Shown here: positions 11,191-23,000 of the stretch, one piece after another
How the letters are laid out: each line of letters begins with the position of its first letter
Position numbering within the stretch: position 1 is the first letter of the stretch
Source of the DNA: Cristatella mucedo
Lineage: Eukaryota; Bryozoa; Phylactolaemata; Cristatellidae
Direction: 5' to 3'
Assembly: GCA_009760855.2 (NCBI GenBank)
Contig: WPIO01000127.1
Location: 574,501 to 638,500 of the forward strand
Length of the DNA stretch: 64,000 nt
The notes under the pieces: generated by a model
What the model was told of the DNA's origin: nothing
What the model saw: only the letters and a program-made list of their open reading frames with translations
Database searches by the model: none
Program-made: the position numbers and the translations under genes

Positions 11191-11499
11191 AACCTGATCG
11201 GGAAGACATTAGAGAGTCGTGCGTTCGTTGGTCCAACGTAACAATGACCTTGGATATAGACTGGGGTGGGTCATCCCCGTGTTGTCTTGTAAAAGCCGCG
11301 TTGAGCGTAACCAATTGGAAAACGGCAATTGGCCTGTGCCCGTCATGACCGACTGGCCGTCGTCACGTGCTAGGTGATGGCCACCAGTGGACTAGAGCCG
11401 AACGGCTGAACGGCTTGCCTAACGAGTGAACTTATTGCATCTGGGCGCTTCCGGCAATTTCTTTTGTCCGGTCCAATTACTGCCACTATTGCAGCAGAC

Positions 11500-11655
11500 T
11501 GGCAGAGCTGTAAGACCCTTTGCAGCAAATGTAAAGCGCCTAGAAAGAGATTGAGTTCTCTGAGGGCAGTTTGTTTATCAAGTGCATTGTTATTATTATC
11601 ATTATTATTAAGACATTTATGTAACACCTAAGAAAACCAAATCTCTTATTGCACT
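11500..11655 (+). mobile_element. LINE L-A 3' end, then reverse tail fragment
   Basis: 'tttgcagcaaatgtaaagcgcctagaa' type terminus with (ATT)n tail to about 11610. A short minus-oriented tail ('tgtaacacctaagaaaacc', 11620-11645) follows. Confidence 0.7.
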
Positions 11656-11934
11656 CTAATAGTAATAACAATACAATGGTACCTCGGCTTACGAGTTTCA
11701 TTCGTTCCATGCCGGAGCTCATAACTCAAATTACTCGTATTTCAAATCAATTTTCTCCATTGAAATGAATTGAGAAATGCCAGTAATGCGTTCCGGACCC
11801 TCCAAAAAACGCTGCGATTTTTTGTCTCGTGTATTTAAATTAAAAAAATACTTATAAATAATGAATATTGTTTAAAACAGTACAATAGTTCTTCCTAATG
11901 TACAGGAGTAACTTGGAGATCAGACGGCTTTAAA

Positions 11935-12110
11935 CTAGCTGATTGACGGCCTCTTTTTGTATAGCGACAGAAGAACCTTTACGGCTATCATCACTGCTAG
12001 CTGGGGCGATAAAGGATTGCCCACGGCAGGATTCGACCACCCAACCTCGGGGCCGAGGTCATGAAAAGCAACCGCCTGACTTGAGGATGCTAATAGAGTT
12101 AGAGGAGAAA
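11935..12110 (-). mobile_element. SINE-1 copy nested in mariner-like element
   Basis: Reads the SINE-1 unit backwards: 'agcgacagaagaaccttta' tail side first, then the B-box region ('caggattcgaccacc') and 'ggtcatgaaaagcaaccgcc' at the head. Confidence 0.75.
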
Positions 12111-12329
12111 GGCTTAAATGAATATCTGAATCTTATTCGCTGAGTTTTACCCTTTTTGTCGGGCTTTGCTCGCTTTCAGTTTCTTGGCTGAGCCTTCACG
12201 GAGACGCTCGATTGTTATCAGTTATGCGATGAACTCTCTCAAACGACAATATTGCCTAAATACAGTACAGTACGTACTTGGCTGTTCCTACCGTAGTGGG
12301 ATTTAACACCGTAATCCGGCGATCTTCTT

Positions 12330-12490
12330 CAGCCGTAATGGCTCGCTAGGTAAGATGGTTGCTTTTCACGACCTCGGCCCAAGGTCGTTGGTTCGAATCT
12401 TGTGGTGGGCGATCCTTTACTGCCACTGCAAGCGGTGGTGATAGTCGTAAAGGCTCTTCGGTCGCTATACAAAAGGATGCTGTTAAACCA
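12330..12490 (+). mobile_element. SINE-1 copy nested in mariner-like element
   Basis: tRNA-like head 'taatggctcgctaggtaag', B box 'tggttcgaatcttg', body 'gcaagcggtggtgatag' and tail 'ctatacaaaaggatgctgt'. Forward orientation. Confidence 0.8.
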
Positions 12491-12821
12491 GCTTGTATTG
12501 ATTTATTTATTTATTTCATCCAAGCACTACGATGGCTCGCTCGAGTCTGTCTGGGAACCAACAGGCCTGCACTCTGGGTTACACCCGGGTCGTAGGGCAG
12601 CGTCTTGCAACGCAACGTTGTTCGCTGCCCTACCCTTATTGGCCTGAGTAACCACACCCAGTTTGACTTTCACTACAGCAACTAGTGGCGGAGTATCTGA
12701 AGCTGGCTCGTAAACAGAATTTTAGCTGGCAACTCTGAGCAAAACATCGGCCGAGAGACAGCTCGCATCTCGAAACACTCGTATGTCGAAACACTCGTAA
12801 GCCGAGGTACCACTGTAGTAA

Positions 12822-12905
12822 CAATAATACGTCGTTTGAATAGCACCATACGAGAAATAAATCTGTATCCAGGTGCTTTACAGCTGTACAGCAAAAGGAG
12901 TCAAA
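12822..12905 (-). mobile_element. LINE/SINE-2 3' end fragment
   Basis: 'gcaccatacgagaaataaatctgtatccaggtgctttac'-type sequence is a diverged reverse complement of the hairpin terminus. Confidence 0.5.
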
Positions 12906-13129
12906 GGGCCAAGGAGTAGTGACATGCATCACAGGATCACACATGCAAATGCAACTAAGTATCATGCCGAACCGAATATGCTAAAGCTAGCATGAAGACA
13001 CTCGTGGCCACCCGTTATTAAGACTTATGGTACGTTATTAAGACCTACGTTACTAAACCCTACACTGTGCAGGTTACCAAACAGCACGTTGTGTCAAGGG
13101 GTAAGATTTTGAATGGGATGGTTATTCGG

Positions 13130-13270
13130 CTTAGGGAAAACTTTGCACAATCTATCAGTGCATCACTGTTGGGTCCTTGTGATTTGTCCTTTATGTGCTT
13201 ATGATAGCTCACCCTGTGCATATTACCACAAACCATGCTGTGCATGATGGCACATATTATTACCACTAAT
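13130..13270 (+). mobile_element. LINE L-A 3' UTR fragment
   Basis: Matches the L-A 3' UTR ('gggtccttgtgatttgtcc', 'gtgcttatg', 'cactaa'), with no hairpin or tail. Confidence 0.55.
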
Positions 13271-13309
13271 GGTTAGCCGAATCAACAGTCTCATTTATGT
13301 GTGAGTAAG

Positions 13310-13400
13310 AGGGCATTAGCGGTTATCACCATCGCTAGCAGGGGGCAACAAGGAATCGCCCTCGATGAACGACCTCGGTGAACTAACACACGGCATGCGT
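13310..13400 (-). mobile_element. SINE-1 remnant
   Basis: 'gcggttatcaccatcgctag' and 'caaggaatcgccc' are the reversed body of SINE-1. The head is decayed. Confidence 0.4.
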
Positions 13401-13614
13401 AAAGTGGCTTTAACCTTTAGTGGTTAACTCTGTACAGAGTTAAGGTTCTGTTATGGCGCCATGCAAACCTATTGTTATCACCATTGTATTGAGCTATTTG
13501 GGTCACCCAACAGGATTACGGATCTCACAAAAGGAATGCATCGAATTCTAAAATAGCACAGCTAAAGTTAGTAGTTAGATGAGCATGCCTGTTTAGTTCT
13601 TACTGTTACCCATG

Positions 13615-13780
13615 GGTCTTATACGTGTGATTAAGGTGCTCACACTCCTCACGACCCGGGACGCTCGTTCGAGTCCGGCAGTATGCAATAATTTATTGCC
13701 AACGGTAGAGAGTGAAAACTTTAATGGTTGTTGTGTTACATAAAGGAGGATGTTGAACCTGCTAACCTTTACTTATACTG
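13615..13780 (+). mobile_element. Diverged tRNA-like SINE (SINE-1 related)
   Basis: tRNA-like stretch with 'acgacccgggacgctcgttcgagtccgg' (B-box core GTTCGAGTCC near 13665) and a 3' end like the SINE-1 'gaggctgtt-aatcagc' terminus at about 13746-13765. Confidence 0.4.
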
Positions 13781-15184
13781 TCAAATATATGTCTCTGTCT
13801 ACATTGAAGGAGGCAGACGCAGTGTGCTACCATTCTTGCTTACTTTGGAGCTGAGCTATTATGCCGTGTGTATCTGCTGGCAACCGTCTTAAAGGCTGCA
13901 TTTTGTTTCTATTCAAAATTTCGTCAACTAACGGAGCACGAAAAAACGAAGAGTTATATCTGTGTACATGTGAATGTATATAGGAATGTATCGACTAATT
14001 AAAGCGAGAGAGTTGAGACCTTGCAAGCGATATTATTTGCCTGAATAGTGTTAAGTAGTGATGTAGTTAGTTAATTAATAGTAGTTAATTAGTAGGTAAT
14101 AGTTAATAGTAGTTAAGTAGTGATGCAGTCTTGGAAGAGCAGCATCGTTAAACTTGCATTGAAAGCAGCTACGAACAAATAATGACCAGAATGAAGAATG
14201 GATAGTTTTCTCAGATTTGAGCTCGATGCATTTATTACACGCCGATCCATTTATTACCAGTGTACATAGTTCAAAAGAAAGAGCCGGTTGGTAGCATCTG
14301 TCGTGATCAAGGCGCAGGCAGCCTGGGCTGTCATTAGTCGTGCGATGCTCAGCATGCTGCTACTGCTGCAGCTGCTGCTGCAGGTCTGTGCAGGGCGATA
14401 TATCGTTTAGCATTCGTAGCTCGTCTTTTCAGTCCCGGAGCAGCAGCAGCAGCAGTAGCAGCAGTAGAAAAGGCGTACCGGAGGCCTTCCCTTTAGCCTG
14501 TGGCTGAGCAAATGCCTGCAAGTCAAAGCAGCCACTGACTGCTGGTGCATACAGCATCCTGTTTACGTTCTCTCTTTAAAGTGATGAGCTCGACCACCTT
14601 TGACACTATCAGACTTGACAGCTGATGGATTGTGTCAGCACGGCAGCAGCCGACTTCTCCAGCAGCTCGAGTTTCGGTGTGAAGTGGACTCTTGGCCCAC
14701 GCACTAAGGCTTCGGGCAGGGCTCTTGAAGCATCCTGTTAGTTCGCTTCCTTCACAGCAGCAATCCGAGTGGTTTCCCCACACAAACTGGGAGAGCTCTT
14801 GGCGCGCAAAGCCTTGCGACCATTCAGTCCATCCAGTCCGCCGGCATTGAATAGCTATGTTTGAAGCTGAAAGGTGCTTGGAGTGCAAGCCAGTCATTCG
14901 TGAATATACTGGTCGGCTAAACAATTCTCGAAATATGGCCCAAGCTGCTGCGTCTTTAAGTTCTTTCTGGCAAGAACTGTGTTTGCCGATGTGTTTGTGG
15001 TGGAGTTTAGTGTGCCGTCATCCCACCAGGATTCTGTGTGACCTCCCTTGTCTGGCCAGACAGAGAAGGCGCGAGCTTCTGCAGTGTCCCATCTGCTGCT
15101 GAAGATTATGATACAGAGCCTGACATCGACCGAAAAGCTGTACTTCGATGTAGGTCGACCCCACCTCAGCTTTGGGTCGACAGT
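13780..15184. other. No gene recognised; CAG-rich and TTAGTAG-rich tracts
   Basis: Contains a low-complexity TAGTTAAT-type tract (about 14050-14125) and short CAG/CTG-rich tracts (14355-14385, 14440-14470). Frames here, including 133 codons on the minus strand at 14523-14924, show no family resemblance. Confidence 0.4.
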
Positions 15185-15900
15185 CTAAGGTAATGTATCT
15201 CCATCTGTAGCTCCACAAAGCCACCAAGACTATGCAGGTGTACTTAGGCAGGAGAACTTTGTGGAGCCGTGATGGCACACTAGGTAAGGCGGTTGCTTTC
15301 ACGACCTCGGTCCCGAGGTCGTGGGTTCGATTCCTGCGGTGGGCGATTCTGTATCGCCACTGCAAGCGGTGGTGATAGCCGTAAAGGCTCTTCTGTCGCT
15401 ATACAAAAAGAGGCTGTTTAATCAGCTAGGATTTACTTTTTATTTATTTAAAAAACCTGGTGGCTCAATGCTTAGCCTGGCGTGGATTTTTTTTTTTTAG
15501 CTCACTCAAAGCCTGAGCGGCCTTTGTTATGCATTCGGTAGCCAACAAACAATCTCACCCGAAAAAAGGAGAGTGACAAGTGTAGCTGAGTCAGGAGAGC
15601 AGTTGAGGTAGTGATTTGCACAGAAGTAGCAGCTCATGACGGCCGGAAACGATGTGCCATAGTCGGCAGCAGGAAATTAGATGTCATAGCATAAGAGTTG
15701 TGGAAGTGAGTTCCAGTCTAGGACCTGCAGAGCAAAAGCTTCTGCCGCCAATGGCCTCTAAGTATAGGAACCGAACAGCTAATTTTTTGTCCACACAGAA
15801 CCTGTGGGCGCGACGAGGCTGCAAACTGGTGGAGCAGTTCAGCTAGGTATGAAGGAGCCAAGCCGTGGCAGGCCTTGTGAGTCAGGGCTAGAACTTTGAG
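15185..15900 (-). mobile_element. LINE L-B copy split by a SINE-1
   Basis: The L-B 3' end occupies 15190-15264 and continues at 15495-15900, where the minus strand carries the diverged GPRLWNSLP-type block near 15700. A SINE-1 unit and T-rich tail lie between. The two halves match the unbroken L-B end at 704-1200. Confidence 0.75.
15265..15490 (+). mobile_element. SINE-1 copy (best preserved head)
   Basis: Head 'gatggcacactaggtaagg' (A-box-like), palindromic 'cgacctcggtcccgaggtcg', B box 'gggttcgattcctg' (15322-15335), body 'gtatcgccactgcaagcggt', tail 'agaggctgtttaatcagct'. Polymerase III promoter boxes and a tRNA-like head identify a tRNA-derived SINE. It has inserted in an L-B LINE. Confidence 0.82.
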
Positions 15901-16270
15901 GCTGTCAAGCTTTATTCCCTCCTATTGTTGAGAACTGGCTCTCGCTGGTCTGTCGGTGCCAAGGCTGTCGGTGGGTGGATTTTCTGCCTTCCTTTACCCC
16001 CGTGTCTCTTTATCTCTGCTATCCTCCAGGTGCCCAGTTTGCAATGGGAATATTATGATTAACATCGTAATTTGAGAGCATCCTAAAAGAACTAAATCTT
16101 GTTGAGTGTAGGCTTCTGCTCCTGGTAGAGGGCGCATGGCGGCCGGCTCTTTCTTGCTTAAGATCCGAGGCTTACTTATTGACTTGCTTGTTTGTTTGCT
16201 TGCTTTCAGGTCTCAGAGGTGTCCAACCCCACAGCTCCTAGAGTCTGCTGCTGCTGCCGCAGCCACCGCC
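15900..16270. other. No recognised feature
   Basis: A weak LINE-like 'agcatcctaaaagaactaaat' occurs near 16077; nothing else is supported. Confidence 0.35.
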
Positions 16271-16675
16271 ATCATCACTCCTTTATGATCTTTGGAAACC
16301 GTGCATTTAGTTCATATGCTCCCAAACCCTGGAACTCCCTCCCGACCTGCGTCAGAACATCCCCTGACCTGACCACATTTTAAAGGAACTTAAAAACATA
16401 CCTACTTAAGTAGGAATTAGGGGGTCCCTGTGATTCGTCCTTAATGTGCTTACGCTTGCTGACACTGTGCATGCTGCCACTAACCACATTTGCATGCTGA
16501 CCCTGTGCATGTCGCCCCTAACCATGCTATTCATTTTGCTTGTTTTTCAAGCATGATTTTACCTACCATTCAATTGCATTTCCCTTTGCAGCAAATGTAA
16601 AGCGCCTAGAAAGAGATTGAGCTCTCTGATGGCGCTTTATCAAGTGCATTATTATTATTATTATTATTATTATCT
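16270..16675 (+). mobile_element. LINE L-A short 3' copy
   Basis: Begins within the FGNRAFSSYAPKPWNSLPTCVRTSPDLTTF block. It continues through the full L-A 3' UTR and hairpin (16588-16640) and ends in (ATT)n. It lies about 300 bases before gene B's first coding exon. Confidence 0.85.
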
Positions 16676-16735
16676 GTTCGAGCGTCTCCCAATCATATTC
16701 GCTTGCTGTTGCTTGTCACCGACTTCCTGCTTTCG

Positions 16736-16736
<1 letters not shown>

Positions 16737-16803
<67 letters not shown>
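16737..16803. repeat. (CA)n microsatellite
   Basis: An uninterrupted CA dinucleotide run of about 33 units, about 190 bases upstream of the gene B start codon. Confidence 0.97.
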
Positions 16804-16805
<2 letters not shown>

Positions 16806-16989
16806 CCCCCCTGTTTACACAGACCATGCCAGCCTCAGGATAATTAGAACCCACTTGCACAGGCTAAATTTAATTTTGAGACTTAATTATTTACAGGTCA
16901 CGTGACCGCTCTACTACTGATACAGCCTGATTTCAGCTGTGGTCTTCTCTCTACCGTTTGACCGTCATCCACTGTCCTAGTTATCCTCA

Positions 16990-17089
16990 ATGGCCGGCTG
17001 CTGCTTGTCACCGACTTCTCGCTGCACCAGGCCGTCGGGCTCCGTCGGACATCCGGTGGACGTCGGATGGGCCTGGGTGATGGTTGCTG
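16990..17089 (+). CDS. Gene B coding exon 1
   Basis: ATG at 16990 opens 33 codons plus one base. The N-terminus is Cys/Ser/Thr-rich, then HPVDVGWAWVMVA enters the first helix. The donor is GCTG|gtaagc at 17089/17090. An in-frame TAG lies just upstream, so no longer N-terminus is possible within this exon. An acceptor 'gatttcag' ends at 16936, which would make this the second exon if an untranslated exon exists. Val25 replaces the usual Gly of the signature. Confidence 0.8.
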
Positions 17090-20000
17090 GTAAGCTGTCA
17101 TCGTATGGCATGGTTCATACTTCTGACTCGGAGTGAAGTCACTTGACGCACAGACATTTCTATATATAGTTCAGTCATGTAACGCCCTAAAAGAACTGAA
17201 TCTGTGTTCAGGTGCTTCACATGAGCCACGGGGCTCGAGCCCACACCCCTCGGTCGTCAAATACATTCTCCTTGACCTTGGTCGAACCAAGCTGCCTAAT
17301 CCCTGGGCCAAGCCAGGGCTAGACTCGTGCTGGCATCCGGCTCGGTCACATCTGGCTCGGTCAATGCATTTGGGAATTCCCATTTTAACTTCTCCAACTC
17401 ACTACTCGCATGTCTTCTGACCTCTTCAATAAGGCACATAGAGTTAGTGCAAAACTGTGGAACTCACTTCCAACTGGCCTTAGACAACATTTAAAAGAAG
17501 CTGACATGTATCGATTTATCACAGCATTTAGTGGGTCCATGTGATTCGTTCTTTATATGCTTATGTGTGTTGATAGAAATAGTGACCTCAGAGGGAGACC
17601 TTGCCTTTAGTTTGTATGCCCCCAAAGCCTGAAACTCACTTCCAACTGGCATTACGACATCCCGTGACTTGACCACATCTAAAAAAAGCTGAAAACACTA
17701 TTTATTACGGTATTTAGTTAGTCCGCATGATTTGTTCTTAGTGTGCTTATGCGTGCTGACACTTATGCATGCTTCCCACTTTCTCTTTGTTGCGTGAGAC
17801 GAAGTCAGTTGGCTACCGAATGCGTACCGAAAGCCGCTTAGGCTGTGAGTGCGCTATGCAAAACTCTCCTGCGTAACACCCACATGGTCTTTATGACTTT
17901 GTGGAGTTACTGACGGAGATACATATATACATATGCTGCCAATAGCCATGTTTGCATGCTGACCCTTTACATGTATGTATTTATCTCCATCTGTAACTAC
18001 GAAGCCATGAAGACTATGTGGGTGTTACGCAGGAGAGTTTTGTATGGCGCACTCACAGCCTATGTGGCTTTTGGTAAGCATTCGGTAGCCAACAGACTTC
18101 GTCTCATGCAACAAAGAGAAAGTGGAAAGCATAGCAGAGTCAGGAGAGCAGTTGAGGTAGTGAGTAGCATAGAAGTAGCAGCTCAGGACCGCTGAAAAGG
18201 ATGAGCCATATTCGGCAGCAGGAGAGTAGTTGACGTTGCGTAAGAATTGTGGGAGGGAGTTCCACAGTCTAGGACCTGCAGAGCTAAAGTTTCTGTCGCC
18301 AACGGTCTGTAAGCCGAGCAATGGTACAGCAATTGAGCAATGGAAGCTCAATTATTGTCCAAACAGGGCCAAAGGGTGCGAAGAGGCTGAAACTGGTCCA
18401 GCAGTTCAGCTCGGCGAAGGAGCCAAGCCGTGGCTGGCCTTGTGGGTTAGCATTCGAACTTTTGCCCTCATCCGTTACTCAACCGGCATCCATTCTAGCT
18501 TTTTTAGCAAAGGAGACACGTGCTCAAACCTCTGGGACTTGAAGACTAGCCTTGCAGCCATATTCATAGTCAGCTGCAGTGGCCTAGTTGCTTTCTTTGG
18601 TAGCCCAGCCAAAAGGGAATTACAATAATCAAGCCGAGATAGAACTAAAGAGCTAGCTAAATTTTTTGCAAGCCACTGTGGAAGACAGCTCCTAATCTTG
18701 GATAGGGATTGGACGTGATGGCTAGCTGTATAAGCAGTCTTCTGAATGAAGCTTTTAAAATTGAGGCAGCTGTCGAAAACGACAGCTAAATTTCGAATGC
18801 GTTGTGATGGTCGCACAGCAGCATCACATCACCTATAAGAAGAGCAAAGCCTTTTAATCCAGCCACACGCTTAGGGTGTCCTATGAGCAGCAGTTCGGTT
18901 TTATCGTCATTTAGTTTCAAGAAGTTTTCTGACATCCAGGATCGAATGTCGGCAGGGCAAGCATTCAGTTTTTCAGTTGCTACCACAGATTCCGACGGTT
19001 TGAATGACAACTACAGCTGAGTATCGTCAGCATAAAGTGATATCCTATTCCATGGGCCTTAATCACTTTCCCCAGAGGTTGATAAAAATGAAGAACAGCA
19101 AGGGACTAAGTACAGACTCTTGAGGGTTTCCACAAGTGACCCATCCCTTGCGTAAGACCTGACCCCTCACGACATGGATTGAACGCGATCAGACAAGTAC
19201 GATTTAAACCACGCCAGTTTTGTCTGCCAGACCGATCGCTGTTCTCAATCGTTCAAGTAGAACATCGTGATCAATGGTGTCAAAGGCAGCTGACAGATCT
19301 AGCAGAGCTAGGGCAATGACACTCCCATCGTCGTTGCCACTTAGACAGTCATTGTTAACACGGAGGAGAGCAGTTTCAGTGGAGCGCTGCCTCTTGAACC
19401 CAGATTGAAATGTTTGTGACGCTTCATTCTTTTTAATATGTTCAACCAGCTGCTTAGCAACAATTTTTTCAAGAATCTTTGACAAGAAAGGAAGAAGGGA
19501 AACTGGGCAATAGTTTGCTAGGACCTCTGTGTCTAATCCAGGCTTTTTAAGAATGGGTCTAATGATAGCCGATTTTAAGGGCAGGGACGGCCCCCTTTCC
19601 CAAAGAAGTATGAAAAATCTCGGTTATCGATCGAAAAATCTCGCCCCCACCAGCTTAGATGCTTTGGTATTCCCTAGAATTGTCTTGAACCGCATAGCGA
19701 GTTCTCCCTCGTGTTACTGTAAATCTCTCTAACTTAGTGGTCATCAGGCCTGCTATAACTCCGGTTGCCCAACTAAATACAGTACTTGTTTATGGAATCG
19801 ATGCATTCATGTGCTGCTGCTATGCAAAACTAACATAATAAATATGTCATTAGCCTCTGGTCATGTCCCAGCCCCTTTTAAAAAGGTTGTAGTCAGGCCA
19901 CTAATCAAGAAAACACCACTAGACCAAGAGAACTTAAACTTCTATTCAGTCTCTCTTCTACCGTTCCTATCAAAGACACTGCAACCAGTCATGGCAGATC

Positions 20001-23000
20001 AGCTGAACTAATATATTGAAACATCAAACCTTGCTAATAAAATACATTCTGGTGTCAGTTAATCACTCCAAAGAGTCGGCATCGCTTCGGGTGTATAATG
20101 ACATACTTAATAATAATAATAATAATTCACTTGATAAAGCGCCCTCAGAGAACTTAATCTCTCTCTAGGTGCTTTACATTTGCTGTAAAGTGAAATGCAA
20201 TTGAATGGTAAGTAAAATCATGCTTGAAAAACAAACGAAATGAATAATATGGTTAGGGGTGACATGCACAGGGTCAGCATGCAAATGTGGTTAGTGGAAG
20301 CATGCACAGTGTCAGCACGCATAAGCACATCAAGGACGAATCACAGGGACCCACTAAATGCTGTCCTAAATAGGTGTGTTTTTAAGATCCTTTTAAATGT
20401 GGTCAGGTCAGGGGATGTTCTGCCGCAGGTCGGGAGGGAGTTCCAGGCTGTGGGAGCATATGAACTAAATGCACGGTCTCCAAAGGATTTCAGGTTTGTA
20501 TGAGGTATTTCTAAACTGTTGGATTCCGAAAAGCGGGTGGTACGATGCTTGGCCTGATGGGGTAGTATATCTGACAGATAGGCTGGAGCCATAGAATGAA
20601 GGGACCTAAAAGTGAGTGACAAAACCTTGAAGTCAATCCGTTGCTTGACTGGTAGCCAGTGCAGGTCGGCGAGAAGTAGAGTAATGTGGCAAGTGCGACA
20701 CTCACTACAGACAAGCCTAGCTGCAGAGTTTTGCACCAGCTGCAATCGCCTGATCGCACATGCTGGTAGGCCAGTAAGCAGTGAGTTGCAGAAGTCGAGA
20801 CGGGATGTCACGAATGCATGGACCAACTTGGACGTCGTATCCTTATCTAAACAAGCCCGAATTTTAGCAATGTTATGAAGCTGCAAATAGGCGGATTTGA
20901 CTGTGGAGCTGATATGGTCGTCTAACGAGAGGTTGCTTCGGAATATGACACCTAGATTTCGAGCTGATTCAACTGGAGATATGCTGGCAGAGCCAATTTT
21001 GAGAGTCAGCCTTTCCAATCTCTGGATCACACTGGGTTTGCCCATAGCTAGTAAGTTAGTTTTATCATCGTTAAGTTTTAGAAAATTTGCTGCCATCCAT
21101 GTGCGGATGTCATCAATGCATGCAGCTAGTGAGTTTAGAGATATTGAGGTGCTCGAAGGCCGGGAGGGATCAAAGCAAAGGTACACTTAGGAATGCAGAC
21201 TTAGGTAGAGTCGTCTCTCTGCTTGTTTTGCTGGATCTATCGGTAGGATGTGGTGATTTTGATCACCACTTGCTTCTTGAGCGCCTCTCACCTCGCCTGG
21301 GCATCACTGGCGCTGCTCTGCAATGGTTTAGGTCCTATCTCAGTGGGAGACTCCAGAGTATTGATGTGAATGGACTGAGATCATCCGTAGAGTCTGCGAA
21401 ATATTGGTACCTCAGGGATCTGTGCTTGGTCTCTTTCTTTTCACGGTTTATACTCTCCCTCTTGCCGATGTGATTGCCAAGCACATGCTAGGCTTTCACA
21501 TTTATGCAGATGACACTCAGTCGTACCTTCGCTTTGATCCCTCCCAGCCCTCGAGCATGTCGAATACTCTCACCACTCCCTCGCTTCCCTGCTGTATGTA
21601 TTGATGACATCCGCACGTGAATGACAGCAAACTTTCTCAGATTGACTGACGATAAAACCAACTTACTTGTTATGGGCAAACGAAGTGTAATTAAGAGATT
21701 GGAAAGGTTAACGCTACAAATCGAACCAGCCAGTATATCTCCTGTTGAATCTGCACGAAATATAGGTGTCATGTTCCCAAGTGATCTTTCAGTACACGAC
21801 CACATCAGCTCCCCATCAAGTCTGCCTACTTTCGGCTACATAACGTTGCTAAAATTCAAACTTTTTTAGACCAGGATACCACATCTAATTTGGCCCATAC
21901 AGTTGTGACATCCCGTGACTTCTGTAACTCACTGCTTGCTGGCATACCGGCATGTGCAATCATTCCCTTATAGCAGGAGCACAACTCTGCAGCTTGGCTT
22001 GTCTGTCGTGATCGTCGAAGTTGCCATGTCACACCACTTCTTACTGACCTTCACTGACTCCCAGTCAAGCAACCTATCGACTTGAAGGATTTGTCACTCA
22101 CTTTTAGGTCCATTCATTATTTGGCTCCAGCCTAGGTATCAGGTCTACTGCCCCACCAGGCTAAGCGTCGTACCACCCGGTTTACACCATCCAACGTTTA
22201 CCTATACTTACTAACCTAAAGTGCTTTGGATACTCTTGCCTTTATTTCGTATGCTCCCATAGCCTGGAACTCACTCCTGACTTCCCTCACGACATCCCCT
22301 GACTTGACGACATTGAAGAAGAAACTTAAAATGTATCCATTTAGCACATTATTTAATGGGTCCATGTGATTCACCCATTCCTTTATGTACTTATGCGTGC
22401 TGACACTGTTGCATACTGCCACTAACCATACTGGCATGTGGACCTGTGCATGTCACTCCTAACCATGTAATTCTTGTTGTTTATTATGCATTATATCACT
22501 ACCTCTAATCATTCGATAAGGCTTCCTTTGCAGGAAATGTAAATGCCTTGAAAGAGATTGATTGCTCTGAAGGTGCGATATCTAAGGTATTATTATTATT
22601 TATGCAGTACTAGTTTGGGCTAGCGGTTAAGTTGCTTGCCGAGAGCAAGGTCAATTTGAATGCAGTTGATGGCCGAGGTCGTGGGCTCGAGCCCCGTGAC
22701 ATATGTGAATCTCCTGAATAGATTTTAAGTTCTCCTAGGCTGTTATACAAATGAATTAAATTTTTTAATATAGATCTCTGGCATCCTAGTACTTCTTACT
22801 TCTCCAGTGATACACATCCTCCCAGTGATACTGCTACTCTTAGTGATACTGCTTCGTACAGGAAAGCTGCTACTGCCAGGATACTGCTGCTTGTACCACT
22901 TGAACTGCTGCTGCTGCAGAGCACCCTGGGGCGCCCTGTGGAGAGCCTGATTAATCGCACTCTGCTGCCACCAGCTGCTGGCTAGGAGGCTCAGGGTTTT

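Larger units (their letters stand above)
11672..12817. mobile_element. Mariner-like non-autonomous transposon with nested SINEs
   Basis: Ends are inverted repeats of about 22-24 bases: TACAATGGTACCTCGGC at 11672 and the reverse complement of TACAGTGGTACCTCGGC ending at 12817. They are flanked by TA, the usual Tc1/mariner target duplication. The inside lacks a transposase frame. Two SINE-1 copies in opposite orientation (11935-12110 minus, 12330-12490 plus) have inserted into it, so the element is older than they are. Confidence 0.8.

Noticed and set aside
14523-14924. 133-codon minus-strand frame
   Set aside because: No family resemblance or splice context; it is in the length range expected by chance in GC-balanced DNA.
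15268-15345. Possible functional tRNA gene at a SINE-1 head
   Set aside because: It has a B box, but the extended palindrome replaces a normal anticodon arm. The same sequence recurs with a long shared 3' body, so it is a SINE.
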